Assembly (NCBI GenBank): GCA_947448725.1
Contig: CANFOM010000008.1
Span: forward strand, 1-64,000
From: Bacteroidota bacterium
GTDB taxonomy: Bacteria; Bacteroidota; Bacteroidia; Chitinophagales; Chitinophagaceae
Direction of reading: 5' to 3'
DNA length: 64,000 nucleotides
Shown here: piece by piece, positions 44,236 through 52,986 of the stretch
Numbering within the stretch: position 1 is the stretch's first letter
How the letters are laid out: every line of letters starts with the position of its first letter
The notes under the pieces: generated by a model
Seen by the model: only the letters and a program-made list of their open reading frames with translations
Told to the model about the DNA's origin: nothing
Database searches by the model: none
Translations under genes and position numbers: made by a program

Positions 44236-46596
44236 TTAAGACGCTTTCTTTTTTCTTGCCATTTTACGAGGTGGGTTGGCTTTTAGTTCCACTATAATGG
44301 CATTGACTTCTTCAATGGTTAAGGTTTCTACTTTTTCTTGTTGTTCTTTATTCAATTTGAAGTTGCGTAAGCCTTGTTTAATATAGGGACCATAAGGGCC
44401 ACGTAAAAGTTGAATTTTCTCTTTCTCAAACACTTTGATGGTTCTTTCGTCTTTGGCCTTTCTCTTTTCTGCTATCATTGGAGTCAATTCCTCCAAGCTT
44501 ACCGTGTAAGGGTCCATTTCCTTGTTAAGGGAGTAAAACTTCTTAGCATGGGCCGCATAAGGGCCAAAGCGGCCAATATTAACAGAAACATCCTCGTCTT
44601 CGAATTGCCCCACCATTCTAGGTAGCTTAAATAATTCCATAGCTTCTTCAAAACTGATGGTTTCGATACTTTGTGAAGCTTTTAATTTAGCAAATTTTGG
44701 CTTTTCTTCTTCATCCTGATGACCAATTTGAACCATCGGGCCATATCTGCCCATACGCGCAATTACTTTCTTGCCTGTAATGGCATCGAAACCCAATTCT
44801 CTTTCTCCTTTTGCTCTTTCTGCAGTTTCAAGGGTATGTTCAATAGTAACATGAAAAGGCTCATAAAAGGAAGCCAACATATCACTCCATTTTAATTTTC
44901 CTGCAGCAATTTCATCAAACTCACCTTCAATTTTAGCGGTAAAATTAAAGTCCATTACTTTGGAGAAGTGTAATTTTAAAAAGTCGGTCACCACCAAACC
45001 TAAATCGGTAGGGGATAATTTATTTTTTTCAGCACCCGTAATTTCAGAAGCTGCTTCTTGTTTAATTTCATCCTTATTACTTAGGGTTAAAATTTGATAT
45101 ACCCTTTTAATCCCTTCTTTTTCTCTTTTTTCTACATAATTACGTTTCATGATGGTAGAAATCGTAGGTGCATAAGTAGAAGGTCGTCCAATGCCTAATT
45201 CTTCTAATTTTTTTACCAAAGAAGCTTCGGTATATCTTGATGACGCACGGCTAAATCTTTCCAAACCAGTCATGGAAGTAAAATCTAATACTTGTCCTTT
45301 GGAAAGAGGAGGTAATAAACTTTCATCTCCATCTTCTATGTTGTCTTCGTCTACTTCATCTTCATCCTTGCCTTCTAAATATACTTTTAAGAAACCATCA
45401 AACTTCATTACTTCACCACTTGCTGTTAAAGTTTCTTTATTGGTAGAAATTTCAATTTTCGCAGTTGTTTTTTCAAATTGCGCATCGCTCATTTGTGAAG
45501 CAATGGTTCTTTTCCAAATCAACTCATACAATCTATTTAAATCAGCATCATCCACTTTGCTTTCATTCATGTAAGATGGACGAATGGCTTCGTGCGCTTC
45601 TTGCGCACTTTCATTTTTATTTTTAAACTTTCTTGGTTGATAATATTTTTCTCCAAAACTAGAATTGATTTCTGATTTAATGGCTTCCACTGCTGTTTCA
45701 CTTAAACTAATACTATCGGTTCTCATATAAGTGATTTTACCACTTTCATATAATTTTTGCGCCAATAACATGGTTTTACTTACACTATAGCCTAATTTTC
45801 TAGAAGCCTCTTGTTGAAGGGTAGAAGTAGTGAAAGGCGCTGATGGCGTACGTTTCCCGTCTTTTACTGCAATATCTTTAACCGTATACTTGGCGCCCTT
45901 ACATTCGTTTAAAAACTTTTCGGCGGCACCTGCAGTGGTTAATTTTTGAGGGCCCTCTGCTTTAAACTTAACTTTTTTCTTATTAATATCAGGAGCGCTA
46001 AATAAGGCCGAAACTTTAAAAACACTTTCTGGAATAAATTGATTGATCTCTCTTTCTCTTTCTGCAATTAATCTTACCGCGACACTTTGCACTCTGCCTG
46101 CACTCAAACTTTTTTGCATTCCAATTTTACGCCACAATACGGGGCTTAATTCAAAACCAACAATTCTATCTAATATTCTTCTTGCTTGTTGTGCATCTAC
46201 CAAATCCATATTAATAAAACGTGGATTGGCTACTGCTTTTTTAATGGCAGGGGCGGTAATTTCATGAAATACAATTCTTTTGGTTTTTTTGGGATCTAAA
46301 CCCAACACTTCCGCTAAATGCCAACTGATACTTTCTCCTTCACGGTCCTCATCCGATGCTAACCATACTTCTTTAGCCTTTTTAGTCATCGATTTTAATT
46401 CCTTAACTACCTTCTCTTTCTCACTAGGTACCGCATAGCGTGGGGCAAATTTGTTTTTTAGATCAATGCCCATATCAGCTTTTTCTAGGTCTCTAATATG
46501 ACCATAGCAACTGCGCACTTCAAAATCTTCACCTAAAATCTTCTCGATCGTTTTTGCCTTTGCAGGCGACTCAACAATTAATAAGTTCTTTGACAT
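44236..46596 (-). CDS. topA: DNA topoisomerase I
   Basis: Type IA topoisomerase relaxing negative supercoils. A 786-residue form. The Toprim domain opens with NLLIVESPAKAKTIEKIL and DREGE at about 80-84. The catalytic Tyr290 is in ITYMRTDSISLS. The C-terminus has no four-Cys zinc ribbons but three topoisomerase C-terminal repeats: GRYGPMVQIG, GRFGPYAAHA and RGPYGPYIKQG. This is the repeat-based tail commonly seen in Bacteroidota. It ends Arg/Lys-rich (PPRKMARKKKAS). The gene is monocistronic between a shared terminator and an intergenic region with no other feature. Confidence 0.97.
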   Translation of the reverse strand: MSKNLLIVESPAKAKTIEKILGEDFEVRSCYGHIRDLEKADMGIDLKNKFAPRYAVPSEKEKVVKELKSMTKKAKEVWLASDEDREGESISWHLAEVLGLDPKKTKRIVFHEITAPAIKKAVANPRFINMDLVDAQQARRILDRIVGFELSPVLWRKIGMQKSLSAGRVQSVAVRLIAEREREINQFIPESVFKVSALFSAPDINKKKVKFKAEGPQKLTTAGAAEKFLNECKGAKYTVKDIAVKDGKRTPSAPFTTSTLQQEASRKLGYSVSKTMLLAQKLYESGKITYMRTDSISLSETAVEAIKSEINSSFGEKYYQPRKFKNKNESAQEAHEAIRPSYMNESKVDDADLNRLYELIWKRTIASQMSDAQFEKTTAKIEISTNKETLTASGEVMKFDGFLKVYLEGKDEDEVDEDNIEDGDESLLPPLSKGQVLDFTSMTGLERFSRASSRYTEASLVKKLEELGIGRPSTYAPTISTIMKRNYVEKREKEGIKRVYQILTLSNKDEIKQEAASEITGAEKNKLSPTDLGLVVTDFLKLHFSKVMDFNFTAKIEGEFDEIAAGKLKWSDMLASFYEPFHVTIEHTLETAERAKGERELGFDAITGKKVIARMGRYGPMVQIGHQDEEEKPKFAKLKASQSIETISFEEAMELFKLPRMVGQFEDEDVSVNIGRFGPYAAHAKKFYSLNKEMDPYTVSLEELTPMIAEKRKAKDERTIKVFEKEKIQLLRGPYGPYIKQGLRNFKLNKEQQEKVETLTIEEVNAIIVELKANPPRKMARKKKAS

Positions 46597-46741
46597 AGAG
46601 GGCTACCGCTCCTACGGGTTATTTTAGAAATTGAATATCAAGTAATTATGAAAAAATAAATAACCCTTTTATGGAGAGGCTAATTCTTTTCTCGCGATGC
46701 AATATTAGAGCTTTCGACTAAAAAATAAAAATTAGCTAAGC

Positions 46742-47701
46742 TTAGGAAGCCAAAAATGCCATGATTTTATCAATAACCTCCTGGGTTTTATATAGTTTAT
46801 TATGACCTAATCCATTGGTTATCAAGAATTTAATATTTTCAGGGGCTTTATTTTGAAAATCTATTAAATCTTTATAAGGGCAGACCATATCTTCTTGATC
46901 ATGGACCCAAAGTACTGGGCCGGTATAATTTTGAAGTGCTCGATCGGCTTCAAAATAGGAAACAGGTTGATGTGTATGCTTTTGTAATTCCTCTAAAAAA
47001 GCAGTTCTAACCCCTTGGTTAAAGTGCATCATGTTAAAATACCTTTCAAAAGTACTGGTGGTTTTAGTGGCTGGGGCAATGAGTACAAACTTATGCTGCA
47101 TTGGATGAGACAAGGTTTCTGCAACCATAGCAAGAGTGATGGCGCCTAAAGAATGTCCTATAAAATAATCCACAGGCCCGTGATCCTTGATAATTTGTTG
47201 TATGGTTTGCTGGTAGATGGGTATATTAATGTATTTGCCTTGGCTTAATCCATGACCTGGCGCATCAAAACATAGTACACTAAAGCCTAATTTTAATAGG
47301 GGCTGAATATATTGTTCAAATTTATAGGCACAACTTGCATAACCATGAGCTATTAATACAGTTTTTCCATTGCTTTTGGCTGGTTTCCACTCAAACCCAT
47401 TTAGTATAGAGCTACCATTATTATGTAAGCCATCACCTATCACTTTAACTTGGATGGCATTGGCTTGATGAAAAATGGCAGGAGCTTTTCTTTTTTTAAA
47501 TTTAGGGTAGGGCGTGCAAAATAAATTTAAAGCCAATTTACCCGCAATAGGTGGTGCCACCATTCCTAAGGTCTTAAATTTTGTTCGTAAATATTGTAAA
47601 TACACCCTTTCCGAGAACCCCTGATTGGCCATAATACCTAAATTAGAATGCAAAGATAAGTTTAGCGATGGGGTTGGGCTATTTTTTTTGTATTTCGACA
47701 A
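46742..47701 (-). CDS. Alpha/beta hydrolase
   Basis: A 319-residue protein with the alpha/beta-hydrolase fold: nucleophile elbow GHSLGAI (Ser at about residue 181), oxyanion region HGYASCAYKFEQY, and GHNK with the catalytic His near the C-terminus. The acid is Asp in WVHDQEDM. No signal peptide is visible. The start is uncertain: TTG at 47701 (MSKYKKNS) or ATG at 47632 (MANQGFSERV); the latter gives 296 residues. The first residues contain Ser/Asn-rich text that does not look essential. Substrate unknown. Confidence 0.8.
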   Translation of the reverse strand: MSKYKKNSPTPSLNLSLHSNLGIMANQGFSERVYLQYLRTKFKTLGMVAPPIAGKLALNLFCTPYPKFKKRKAPAIFHQANAIQVKVIGDGLHNNGSSILNGFEWKPAKSNGKTVLIAHGYASCAYKFEQYIQPLLKLGFSVLCFDAPGHGLSQGKYINIPIYQQTIQQIIKDHGPVDYFIGHSLGAITLAMVAETLSHPMQHKFVLIAPATKTTSTFERYFNMMHFNQGVRTAFLEELQKHTHQPVSYFEADRALQNYTGPVLWVHDQEDMVCPYKDLIDFQNKAPENIKFLITNGLGHNKLYKTQEVIDKIMAFLAS

Positions 47702-47770
47702 AGAAAATTATCAATGAAACTATAGCATTGAAGGTTTAAAGTTATTTTTGCAAAAATCTATCAAAGGGCT

Positions 47771-48106
47771 ATGTATTCATTAAAAATTAATTTTGAGCAA
47801 AAAGGGTTGGAGCCATTAACCTTAACCAATATTAAACCAGACCAAAGTTTATTAGAGGTTATTCTTGATGCAGGTATTGAATTACATCACAATTGTGGGG
47901 GAGTATGCGCTTGCAGTACTTGTCATATATATATTAAGAAGGGAGCTGAATTTTTACAAGAACTATCAGATAAAGAAGAAGATTTTATAGATCGTGCAGT
48001 GAGTCCAAGAATTGAATCAAGATTAGGTTGTCAATGTGAATTACTTGCTGGTTCGGGAACCATTGAAATAAATTTGCCAGATCAAACCCAATTTTTAGGA
48101 GAATAA
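47771..48106 (+). CDS. 2Fe-2S ferredoxin
   Basis: A 111-residue adrenodoxin-type ferredoxin. Cluster ligands are Cys42, Cys48 and Cys51 (NCGGVCACSTC) plus Cys in RLGCQCEL near residue 90. An extra Cys46 sits inside the loop, as in bacterial Isc-type ferredoxins. Ferredoxins of this type supply electrons during Fe-S cluster assembly. The iscX gene follows 15 bases later, which supports that role. A TATTTTTG box lies at 47744-47751. Confidence 0.92.
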   Translation: MYSLKINFEQKGLEPLTLTNIKPDQSLLEVILDAGIELHHNCGGVCACSTCHIYIKKGAEFLQELSDKEEDFIDRAVSPRIESRLGCQCELLAGSGTIEINLPDQTQFLGE

Positions 48107-48121
48107 ATAATTAATAAACGT

Positions 48122-48361
48122 ATGAGTCAGTTTGAACCACCTATCCATTGGAATGATCATGAAGACATCGCCCAAAAATTGTATGAAAAATTCGGGGACG
48201 ATTTTTCGGAGTCTAAAATTTATCGTGTTCGTTTCACCGATTTATTAGAATGGGTTTTATCCTTGCCTCATTTTGAGGGTAAAAAAGAAGAATCTAATGA
48301 GGGGCATTTGGAAATGATCCAAAGTGCCTGGGTGTATGAGTGGAGAGATAATCAAAAATAG
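48122..48361 (+). CDS. iscX: IscX family Fe-S assembly accessory protein
   Basis: A 79-residue acidic protein matching IscX (formerly YfhJ): IHWNDHEDIAQKLYEKF, VRFTDLLEWVLSLPHFEG and SNEGHLEMIQSAWVYEW. IscX binds IscS and iron and modulates cluster assembly. Its length is slightly more than the E. coli protein (66). It lies directly after the ferredoxin gene, mirroring the fdx-iscX order of Proteobacteria, although no other isc gene is in the window. Confidence 0.88.
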   Translation: MSQFEPPIHWNDHEDIAQKLYEKFGDDFSESKIYRVRFTDLLEWVLSLPHFEGKKEESNEGHLEMIQSAWVYEWRDNQK

Positions 48362-48391
48362 GCTTACATTTATAGTCTAAAATTCAGACAC

Positions 48392-48907
48392 TTGCTAGCA
48401 GCTTTTAAAAAAATCAAATGTTTTGTATTTGATGTCGATGGTGTTTTAACCAATGGCAAAGTATTAGTCATGCCCAATGGTTTAATGGCAAGGGTAATGG
48501 ATATTAAAGATGGTTATGCTTTGCAATTGGCCATTAAAAAAGGATACCATGTTTGGATTATATCTGGTGGTAATTCTGATGAAGTAAAAGAGCGGCTTCA
48601 AAAATTAGGGGTATCCGAAGTATTTATGAAAGTGGTTAATAAATTAGAATTGTTAAAAGAGTTGTCTATCTTAAATAAAGTATCCTTAGCGGAGATTCTA
48701 TATATGGGCGATGACATGCCCGATTATGATGCTATGAAAGCGGTGGGTTTAGCTGCTTGTCCAAATGACGCTGCTGCAGATATCAAAGCCATTTCGGCGT
48801 ATAATGCTATTTCAAAAGGGGGAGAAGGTTGTGCTAGAGAAGTCATTGAAAAAACATTGAAATTAAATGATCATTGGGATTTAACCGATCAAATTCAATC
48901 CAAATAA
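48392..48907 (+). CDS. kdsC: KdsC-type HAD phosphatase (KDO-8-phosphate phosphatase)
   Basis: A 171-residue HAD enzyme with the catalytic FDVDGVLTNGKV motif (Asp14 and Asp16) and the DDMPDYDAM motif in the fourth position. It dephosphorylates KDO 8-phosphate in lipopolysaccharide synthesis. No ATG opens the frame; TTG 48392 gives MLAAFKK, which leaves the family motif at the expected distance. Gaps to neighbours are 30 and 17 bases; ubiA and maf follow on the same strand, an arrangement common in the phylum. Confidence 0.9.
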   Translation: MLAAFKKIKCFVFDVDGVLTNGKVLVMPNGLMARVMDIKDGYALQLAIKKGYHVWIISGGNSDEVKERLQKLGVSEVFMKVVNKLELLKELSILNKVSLAEILYMGDDMPDYDAMKAVGLAACPNDAAADIKAISAYNAISKGGEGCAREVIEKTLKLNDHWDLTDQIQSK

Positions 48908-48924
48908 ATGCTTAAATAATTATT

Positions 48925-49860
48925 TTGAAGCTACTGATTCATTTTTTAAGATTGATACGTTGGCCCAATTTGCTATTTATTTTATTGGCAGAATGTTTAT
49001 TTCATTTTTGTATCTATAAGCCTTTGTATCCGTTGTCTGGGGCTGAGGTTGATTTCCGTTTTTATTTAATGTTGGTATCTAATGTTTTTATTGCTGCAGC
49101 AGGGTATATTATCAACGATTATTTTGATGTTAATATTGATCAAATTAACAAACCCACTAAAGTAGTCGTGGGCGCTTATATTAGCAGACGATGGGTTATA
49201 TTTTGGCATTTAATACTAAGTGTTTTTGCAATTTATATCTCTACCATTGTTTTCCCTTTTAAATCTTATTGGCATATCCATTTGTCTAATTTATTGGCCA
49301 TTTTATTATTGTGGTTTTATAGTACCACTTTTAAAAAGAATTTTTTAATAGGCAATATTATTATATCGATATTGACTGCCTGGTCTATTGCAGTAGTTTA
49401 CTTTTCTAAATTAACTATACAAGAAATACTGCATCCCAATATCACTGATATAGCCAATTTTAAATTTGCAAAACTTACTTTATTGTATAGTGCTTTTGCC
49501 TTTATTCTTACTTTGGTTAGGGAGGCACTCAAGGACTTAGAAGATATGGAAGGAGATGAAAAATTTGGTTGCACCACTTTACCTATTAAATGGGGTTTAA
49601 AACCTACAAAAGTGTATTTGTTTGTATGGCTAATTGTGGTGATTGCTGTTTTGTTAATCATACAATTGGTGGTTATTCCTTTTGGCTGGTGGTGGAGTGC
49701 TTTATATTGCCTAGTATTTATTGTAAGCCCCTTGGTTATAGTTTTAATCAAATTGCCAAAGTCTTTTACCAATAAACATTTTAATGAGTTAAGTACTTGG
49801 GTAAAAGTGGCCATGTTATTTGGTATTTTATCCATTGCATTTTTCTACTTCTTATTTTAA
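48925..49860 (+). CDS. UbiA-family prenyltransferase (geranylgeranylglycerol-phosphate geranylgeranyltransferase-like)
   Basis: A 311-residue membrane enzyme with about eight hydrophobic helices. Two Asp-rich motifs typical of UbiA appear: NDYFDVNIDQINKPTK and KDLEDMEGDEKFG, which bind the prenyl diphosphate through Mg. Bacteroidota homologues are often annotated as geranylgeranylglycerol-phosphate geranylgeranyltransferase by analogy to archaeal lipid enzymes, but the role in bacteria is unclear; a heme-O/quinone prenyltransferase is an alternative. The start is TTG 48925 (MKLLIHFLRLIRWPN); no ATG is near. It is part of the kdsC-ubiA-maf run. Confidence 0.82.
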   Translation: MKLLIHFLRLIRWPNLLFILLAECLFHFCIYKPLYPLSGAEVDFRFYLMLVSNVFIAAAGYIINDYFDVNIDQINKPTKVVVGAYISRRWVIFWHLILSVFAIYISTIVFPFKSYWHIHLSNLLAILLLWFYSTTFKKNFLIGNIIISILTAWSIAVVYFSKLTIQEILHPNITDIANFKFAKLTLLYSAFAFILTLVREALKDLEDMEGDEKFGCTTLPIKWGLKPTKVYLFVWLIVVIAVLLIIQLVVIPFGWWWSALYCLVFIVSPLVIVLIKLPKSFTNKHFNELSTWVKVAMLFGILSIAFFYFLF

Positions 49861-49867
49861 TTAGTCC

Positions 49868-50455
49868 ATGAGCCAAATTATTTTAGCCTCTCAATCGCCT
49901 CGTCGTAAATCTTTATTAGAGTGGGCCGAATTGTCTTTTGAAATTATAGTTTCTGAAGCCAACGAAGATTATCCAGCAACCATGCCTATAGAGGAAGTGC
50001 CTATTTTCATTGCTCGTAACAAAGCCAATGCGGTTAAAGAAAAAATTGCTGTTGAAAATACCACCTTATTAAATAGTTGTATTATAGCGGCTGATACAGT
50101 AGTGGTGTTAGATCAACTTATTGTTGGAAAACCTGCACACAAACAAGATGCCATTGACTCTTTACAAAAATTATCGGGACGCATACATCAAGTAATTACG
50201 GGAGTAGTATTATTATATGATGGCCAAGAGATTGCTTTTAGTGAAACCACCCAAGTGGAATTTCATCCATTAACCCAGGCCCAGATTGAATTTTATGTCG
50301 AAAAATACAAGCCTTATGATAAAGCTGGTGCTTATGCCATTCAAGAATGGATAGGGGTAGTGGGCATTAAAAATATACAAGGCGATTTTTACAATGTAAT
50401 GGGTTTGCCCGTAAGTAAACTGATACAAAAAATAAAGCAACTAGGAATTAGCTAG
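49868..50455 (+). CDS. maf: Maf family nucleotide pyrophosphatase
   Basis: A 195-residue Maf-family protein with the signature ILASQSPRRKSLLEWA at the N-terminus and GKPAHKQDAIDSLQKLSGRIHQVITG in the middle. These enzymes hydrolyse dTTP/UTP (or m7GTP in the YceF subtype) and prevent incorporation of modified nucleotides; the subtype is not resolved. It lies eight bases after ubiA. The stop codon overlaps a terminator hairpin at 50434-50462. Confidence 0.92.
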   Translation: MSQIILASQSPRRKSLLEWAELSFEIIVSEANEDYPATMPIEEVPIFIARNKANAVKEKIAVENTTLLNSCIIAADTVVVLDQLIVGKPAHKQDAIDSLQKLSGRIHQVITGVVLLYDGQEIAFSETTQVEFHPLTQAQIEFYVEKYKPYDKAGAYAIQEWIGVVGIKNIQGDFYNVMGLPVSKLIQKIKQLGIS

Positions 50456-50462
50456 TTGCTTT
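50434..50462. terminator. Hairpin spanning the maf stop codon
   Basis: Perfect 11-bp stem AAAGCAACTAG (50434-50444), loop GAATTAG, CTAGTTGCTTT (50452-50462). It lies between the convergent maf and osmC-like genes, and can serve as a terminator although the T-run is short. Confidence 0.75.
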
Positions 50463-50492
50463 ATAAATTAATTTTTATACTTGATTGAAAGA

Positions 50493-50900
50493 TTAAAGCC
50501 AATCAAAAGTAATAGCTAATGCTACTTCTGGGTGTAAGCTTCTTTCTACAGGGCAGGTTCTAGCTACTTTTTCTAAAATTTCTTTTGTCTTATCATCTAT
50601 ATTTAATCCAGCAGGCATAGTTACATGGGCTATTATTTTTCCAATTCTTCTTGGATCTGAAACCATTATTTTAGTTACTTCTACTTTTGCACCATCCAAT
50701 GCAATTTGCATACTTTCTGCTTTAATACCCATAGTGGTAATCATACAGGCCCCAAGACCCGTAGCTATTAAATCGGTGGGTGAGAATCTTTCCCCTTTCC
50801 CTTTATTGTCGGTAGGTGCATCTGTTTCGATATGGGAGCCACTTTGTAAGTGTAAACAGGTTGTTCTTAAATTAGATTCGTAAGTAACTGTAGCAGTCAT
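50493..50900 (-). CDS. OsmC family peroxiredoxin-like protein
   Basis: A 135-residue OsmC/Ohr-type protein. The two reactive cysteines appear as GLGACMITTMG and RTCPVERSLHPEV. The family reduces organic hydroperoxides; this length and absence of an Ohr-specific pattern favour the YhfA/OsmC-like subgroup. It converges with maf over a 37-base interval and diverges from lipA, which starts 184 bases away, a region of AT-rich sequence and a TATTTTTG box (51055-51062) for lipA. Confidence 0.9.
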   Translation of the reverse strand: MTATVTYESNLRTTCLHLQSGSHIETDAPTDNKGKGERFSPTDLIATGLGACMITTMGIKAESMQIALDGAKVEVTKIMVSDPRRIGKIIAHVTMPAGLNIDDKTKEILEKVARTCPVERSLHPEVALAITFDWL

Positions 50901-51084
50901 AGTATTAATTTTAGTGTGTAATAATTAAGATGTATAATTAATGAAGCTTTCTTAGAAGCATTCTATAATTTGTGATTTTGGTAAATTTACGATGAAAGGG
51001 TTTATTTTGGATTAATTGAGTCGATATAATATTCTTTTTTAAGCACAAGTCTTGTATTTTTGTACCTGATTACAGAAATCGTTT

Positions 51085-52005
51085 ATGCAAGAATTACCTG
51101 TTGTTTCTTCTGGGGCGGATACAAGAATTAAAAAGCCAGACTGGTTAAGAGTTAAATTACCTATTGGCGAGAGTTATAAACACGTGCGCGGATTAGTAGA
51201 CACCCATAAATTGCATACCATTTGCGAAAGTGGTAATTGCCCTAATATGGGAGAATGCTGGGGAGAAGGAACCGCTACTTTTATGATTCTTGGTAATATT
51301 TGCACAAGAAGTTGTCAATTTTGTGCCGTAGCCACTGGTCGTCCTAAAGCAGTGGAATGGGACGAACCTCAAAGAGTAGCAGAAGCCATCTTACTAATGA
51401 AAGTGAAACATGCTGTATTAACCAGTGTAGATAGAGATGAATTGGCTGATGGGGGTTCTATTATTTGGTTCAACACTATTAAAGCTATTAAAGCATTAAC
51501 ACCCGAGACTACTTTGGAAACCCTAATTCCAGATTTTAGAGGTATTGCCGATCAAATACAAAGAATCATTGAAGCGGCGCCCGAAGTGGTGAGTCATAAT
51601 ATGGAAACAGTAGAACGCATTACTCAAAAAGTACGTGTTCAAGCCAAATACAGAAGAAGTTTACAAGTATTAGAAACCTTAAAGAAAGGGGGCATGCGTA
51701 CCAAGACGGGCATCATGTTAGGTATAGGGGAACAAAAAGAGGAAGTCATTCAAACCATGAAAGAATTAGTAGGGGTAGGTTGTGATGTGTTAACCCTGGG
51801 TCAATATTTACAGCCCACTAAAAAACATTTAGCTGTTCAGCGTTTTGTTCATCCGGATGAATTTGCAGAACTAAGACAAATAGGATATGAATTAGGCTTT
51901 GATTATGTAGAAAGTGGACCACTAGTAAGATCTTCTTACCATTCCGAAAAGCATGTTATTGCTGGATGGGGAAGGAATAAGTGGCTAGAAGAAGCTATTA
52001 AATAA
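51085..52005 (+). CDS. lipA: Lipoyl synthase
   Basis: Radical-SAM enzyme inserting two sulfurs into octanoyl-lipoyl domains. A 306-residue protein with the auxiliary cluster motif [12 protein letters not shown] and the radical-SAM CTRSCQFC. The C-terminal SSYHSEK is the third auxiliary cluster ligand (RSSYH). It supplies the lipoyl cofactor for pyruvate dehydrogenase (pdhB in this window) and other 2-oxoacid dehydrogenases. It converges with the ROK kinase gene over five bases. Confidence 0.96.
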   Translation: MQELPVVSSGADTRIKKPDWLRVKLPIGESYKHVRGLVDTHKLHTICESGNCPNMGECWGEGTATFMILGNICTRSCQFCAVATGRPKAVEWDEPQRVAEAILLMKVKHAVLTSVDRDELADGGSIIWFNTIKAIKALTPETTLETLIPDFRGIADQIQRIIEAAPEVVSHNMETVERITQKVRVQAKYRRSLQVLETLKKGGMRTKTGIMLGIGEQKEEVIQTMKELVGVGCDVLTLGQYLQPTKKHLAVQRFVHPDEFAELRQIGYELGFDYVESGPLVRSSYHSEKHVIAGWGRNKWLEEAIK

Positions 52006-52010
52006 TTTAC

Positions 52011-52961
52011 CTACTCCCACATTAGTGCACTTGCTCCTAAGATAGCCGCATCTGATTCTTTTAAATGACTCACTAAAATTTTCACTTTATTTTCGAAGAT
52101 TTCTATAACGTTGTCTTCTAAATGTTCGCGCGTTGGTTTTAAAATTAAATCACCAGCTTTAGTTAATCCTCCAAATAGTATAATGGCTTCTGGACTAGAG
52201 AACATGACAAAGTTGGCCAAAGCCATACCTAAAATTTTACCTGTGTATTCAAAAACTTCTTTAGCAATTTCATCTCCCTTAGTGGCTGCTTCAAATACAA
52301 TTTTAGAATTTAATTCACTTAGAGCAACGCCTCTTAATAAACTTGGTCGATCAGATTTTTCTAAAATTTCTATAGCAGTCAAAGTAACTCCAGTAGCAGA
52401 AGCATAACTTTCTAAGGAACCTCTTTTGCCTGTTCCAGGATGTAATCTTCCATCAGGGATAATTATGGTATGTCCTAATTCGCCAGCAAAACCATCGTGT
52501 CCATAAATTAATTGGCCATTGGCTACAATACCACTTCCTACACCAGTACCTAATGTAATCATGATGAAATCTTTCATTCCTTGCGCTGCACCATATTTCA
52601 TTTCGCCCACCGCAGCCGCATTGGCATCATTGGTTAATTTAACGGGTAATTTGGTTTTATCCTGAATCATCTTTGCCAAAGGGATAATACCTTTCCAAGG
52701 AAGATTAGGCGCATACTCAATAGTTCCTGTATAAATATTTCCATTGGGCGCTCCCACACCAATTCCTTTAATGCGTCCAACTCCACCCACTTTGTCTATT
52801 AGCTCCATTAATTTTTCATCCAATTCGTCAATGAAACTGTGTACTTGCTCATGTTTTTTGGTTGACATTTCGCTAGAAAATAAAACATTTCCAACACTAT
52901 CAACAATACCAAACTTAGTTCCTGTTCCACCTATATCAACTCCCACTACAAAAGAATCCAT
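52011..52961 (-). CDS. ROK family sugar kinase (probable glucokinase)
   Basis: A 316-residue kinase of the ROK family. The N-terminal GVDIGGTGTKFGIVD phosphate-binding motif and the internal GAPNGN and TLGTGVGSGIVANGQLIYG motifs are present, with ELGHTII and GRLHPGTGKRGSLESYAS marking the ROK zinc/DNA motif region. The zinc Cys triplet of ROK repressors is absent, so a kinase is likely. Glucose is the probable substrate because a sugar MFS transporter is the next gene upstream (25 bases) and glycogen genes follow. Fructose or another hexose cannot be excluded. Confidence 0.9.
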   Translation of the reverse strand: MDSFVVGVDIGGTGTKFGIVDSVGNVLFSSEMSTKKHEQVHSFIDELDEKLMELIDKVGGVGRIKGIGVGAPNGNIYTGTIEYAPNLPWKGIIPLAKMIQDKTKLPVKLTNDANAAAVGEMKYGAAQGMKDFIMITLGTGVGSGIVANGQLIYGHDGFAGELGHTIIIPDGRLHPGTGKRGSLESYASATGVTLTAIEILEKSDRPSLLRGVALSELNSKIVFEAATKGDEIAKEVFEYTGKILGMALANFVMFSSPEAIILFGGLTKAGDLILKPTREHLEDNVIEIFENKVKILVSHLKESDAAILGASALMWE

Positions 52962-52986
52962 TTTATTTTTTTATTAAATTATTTAA

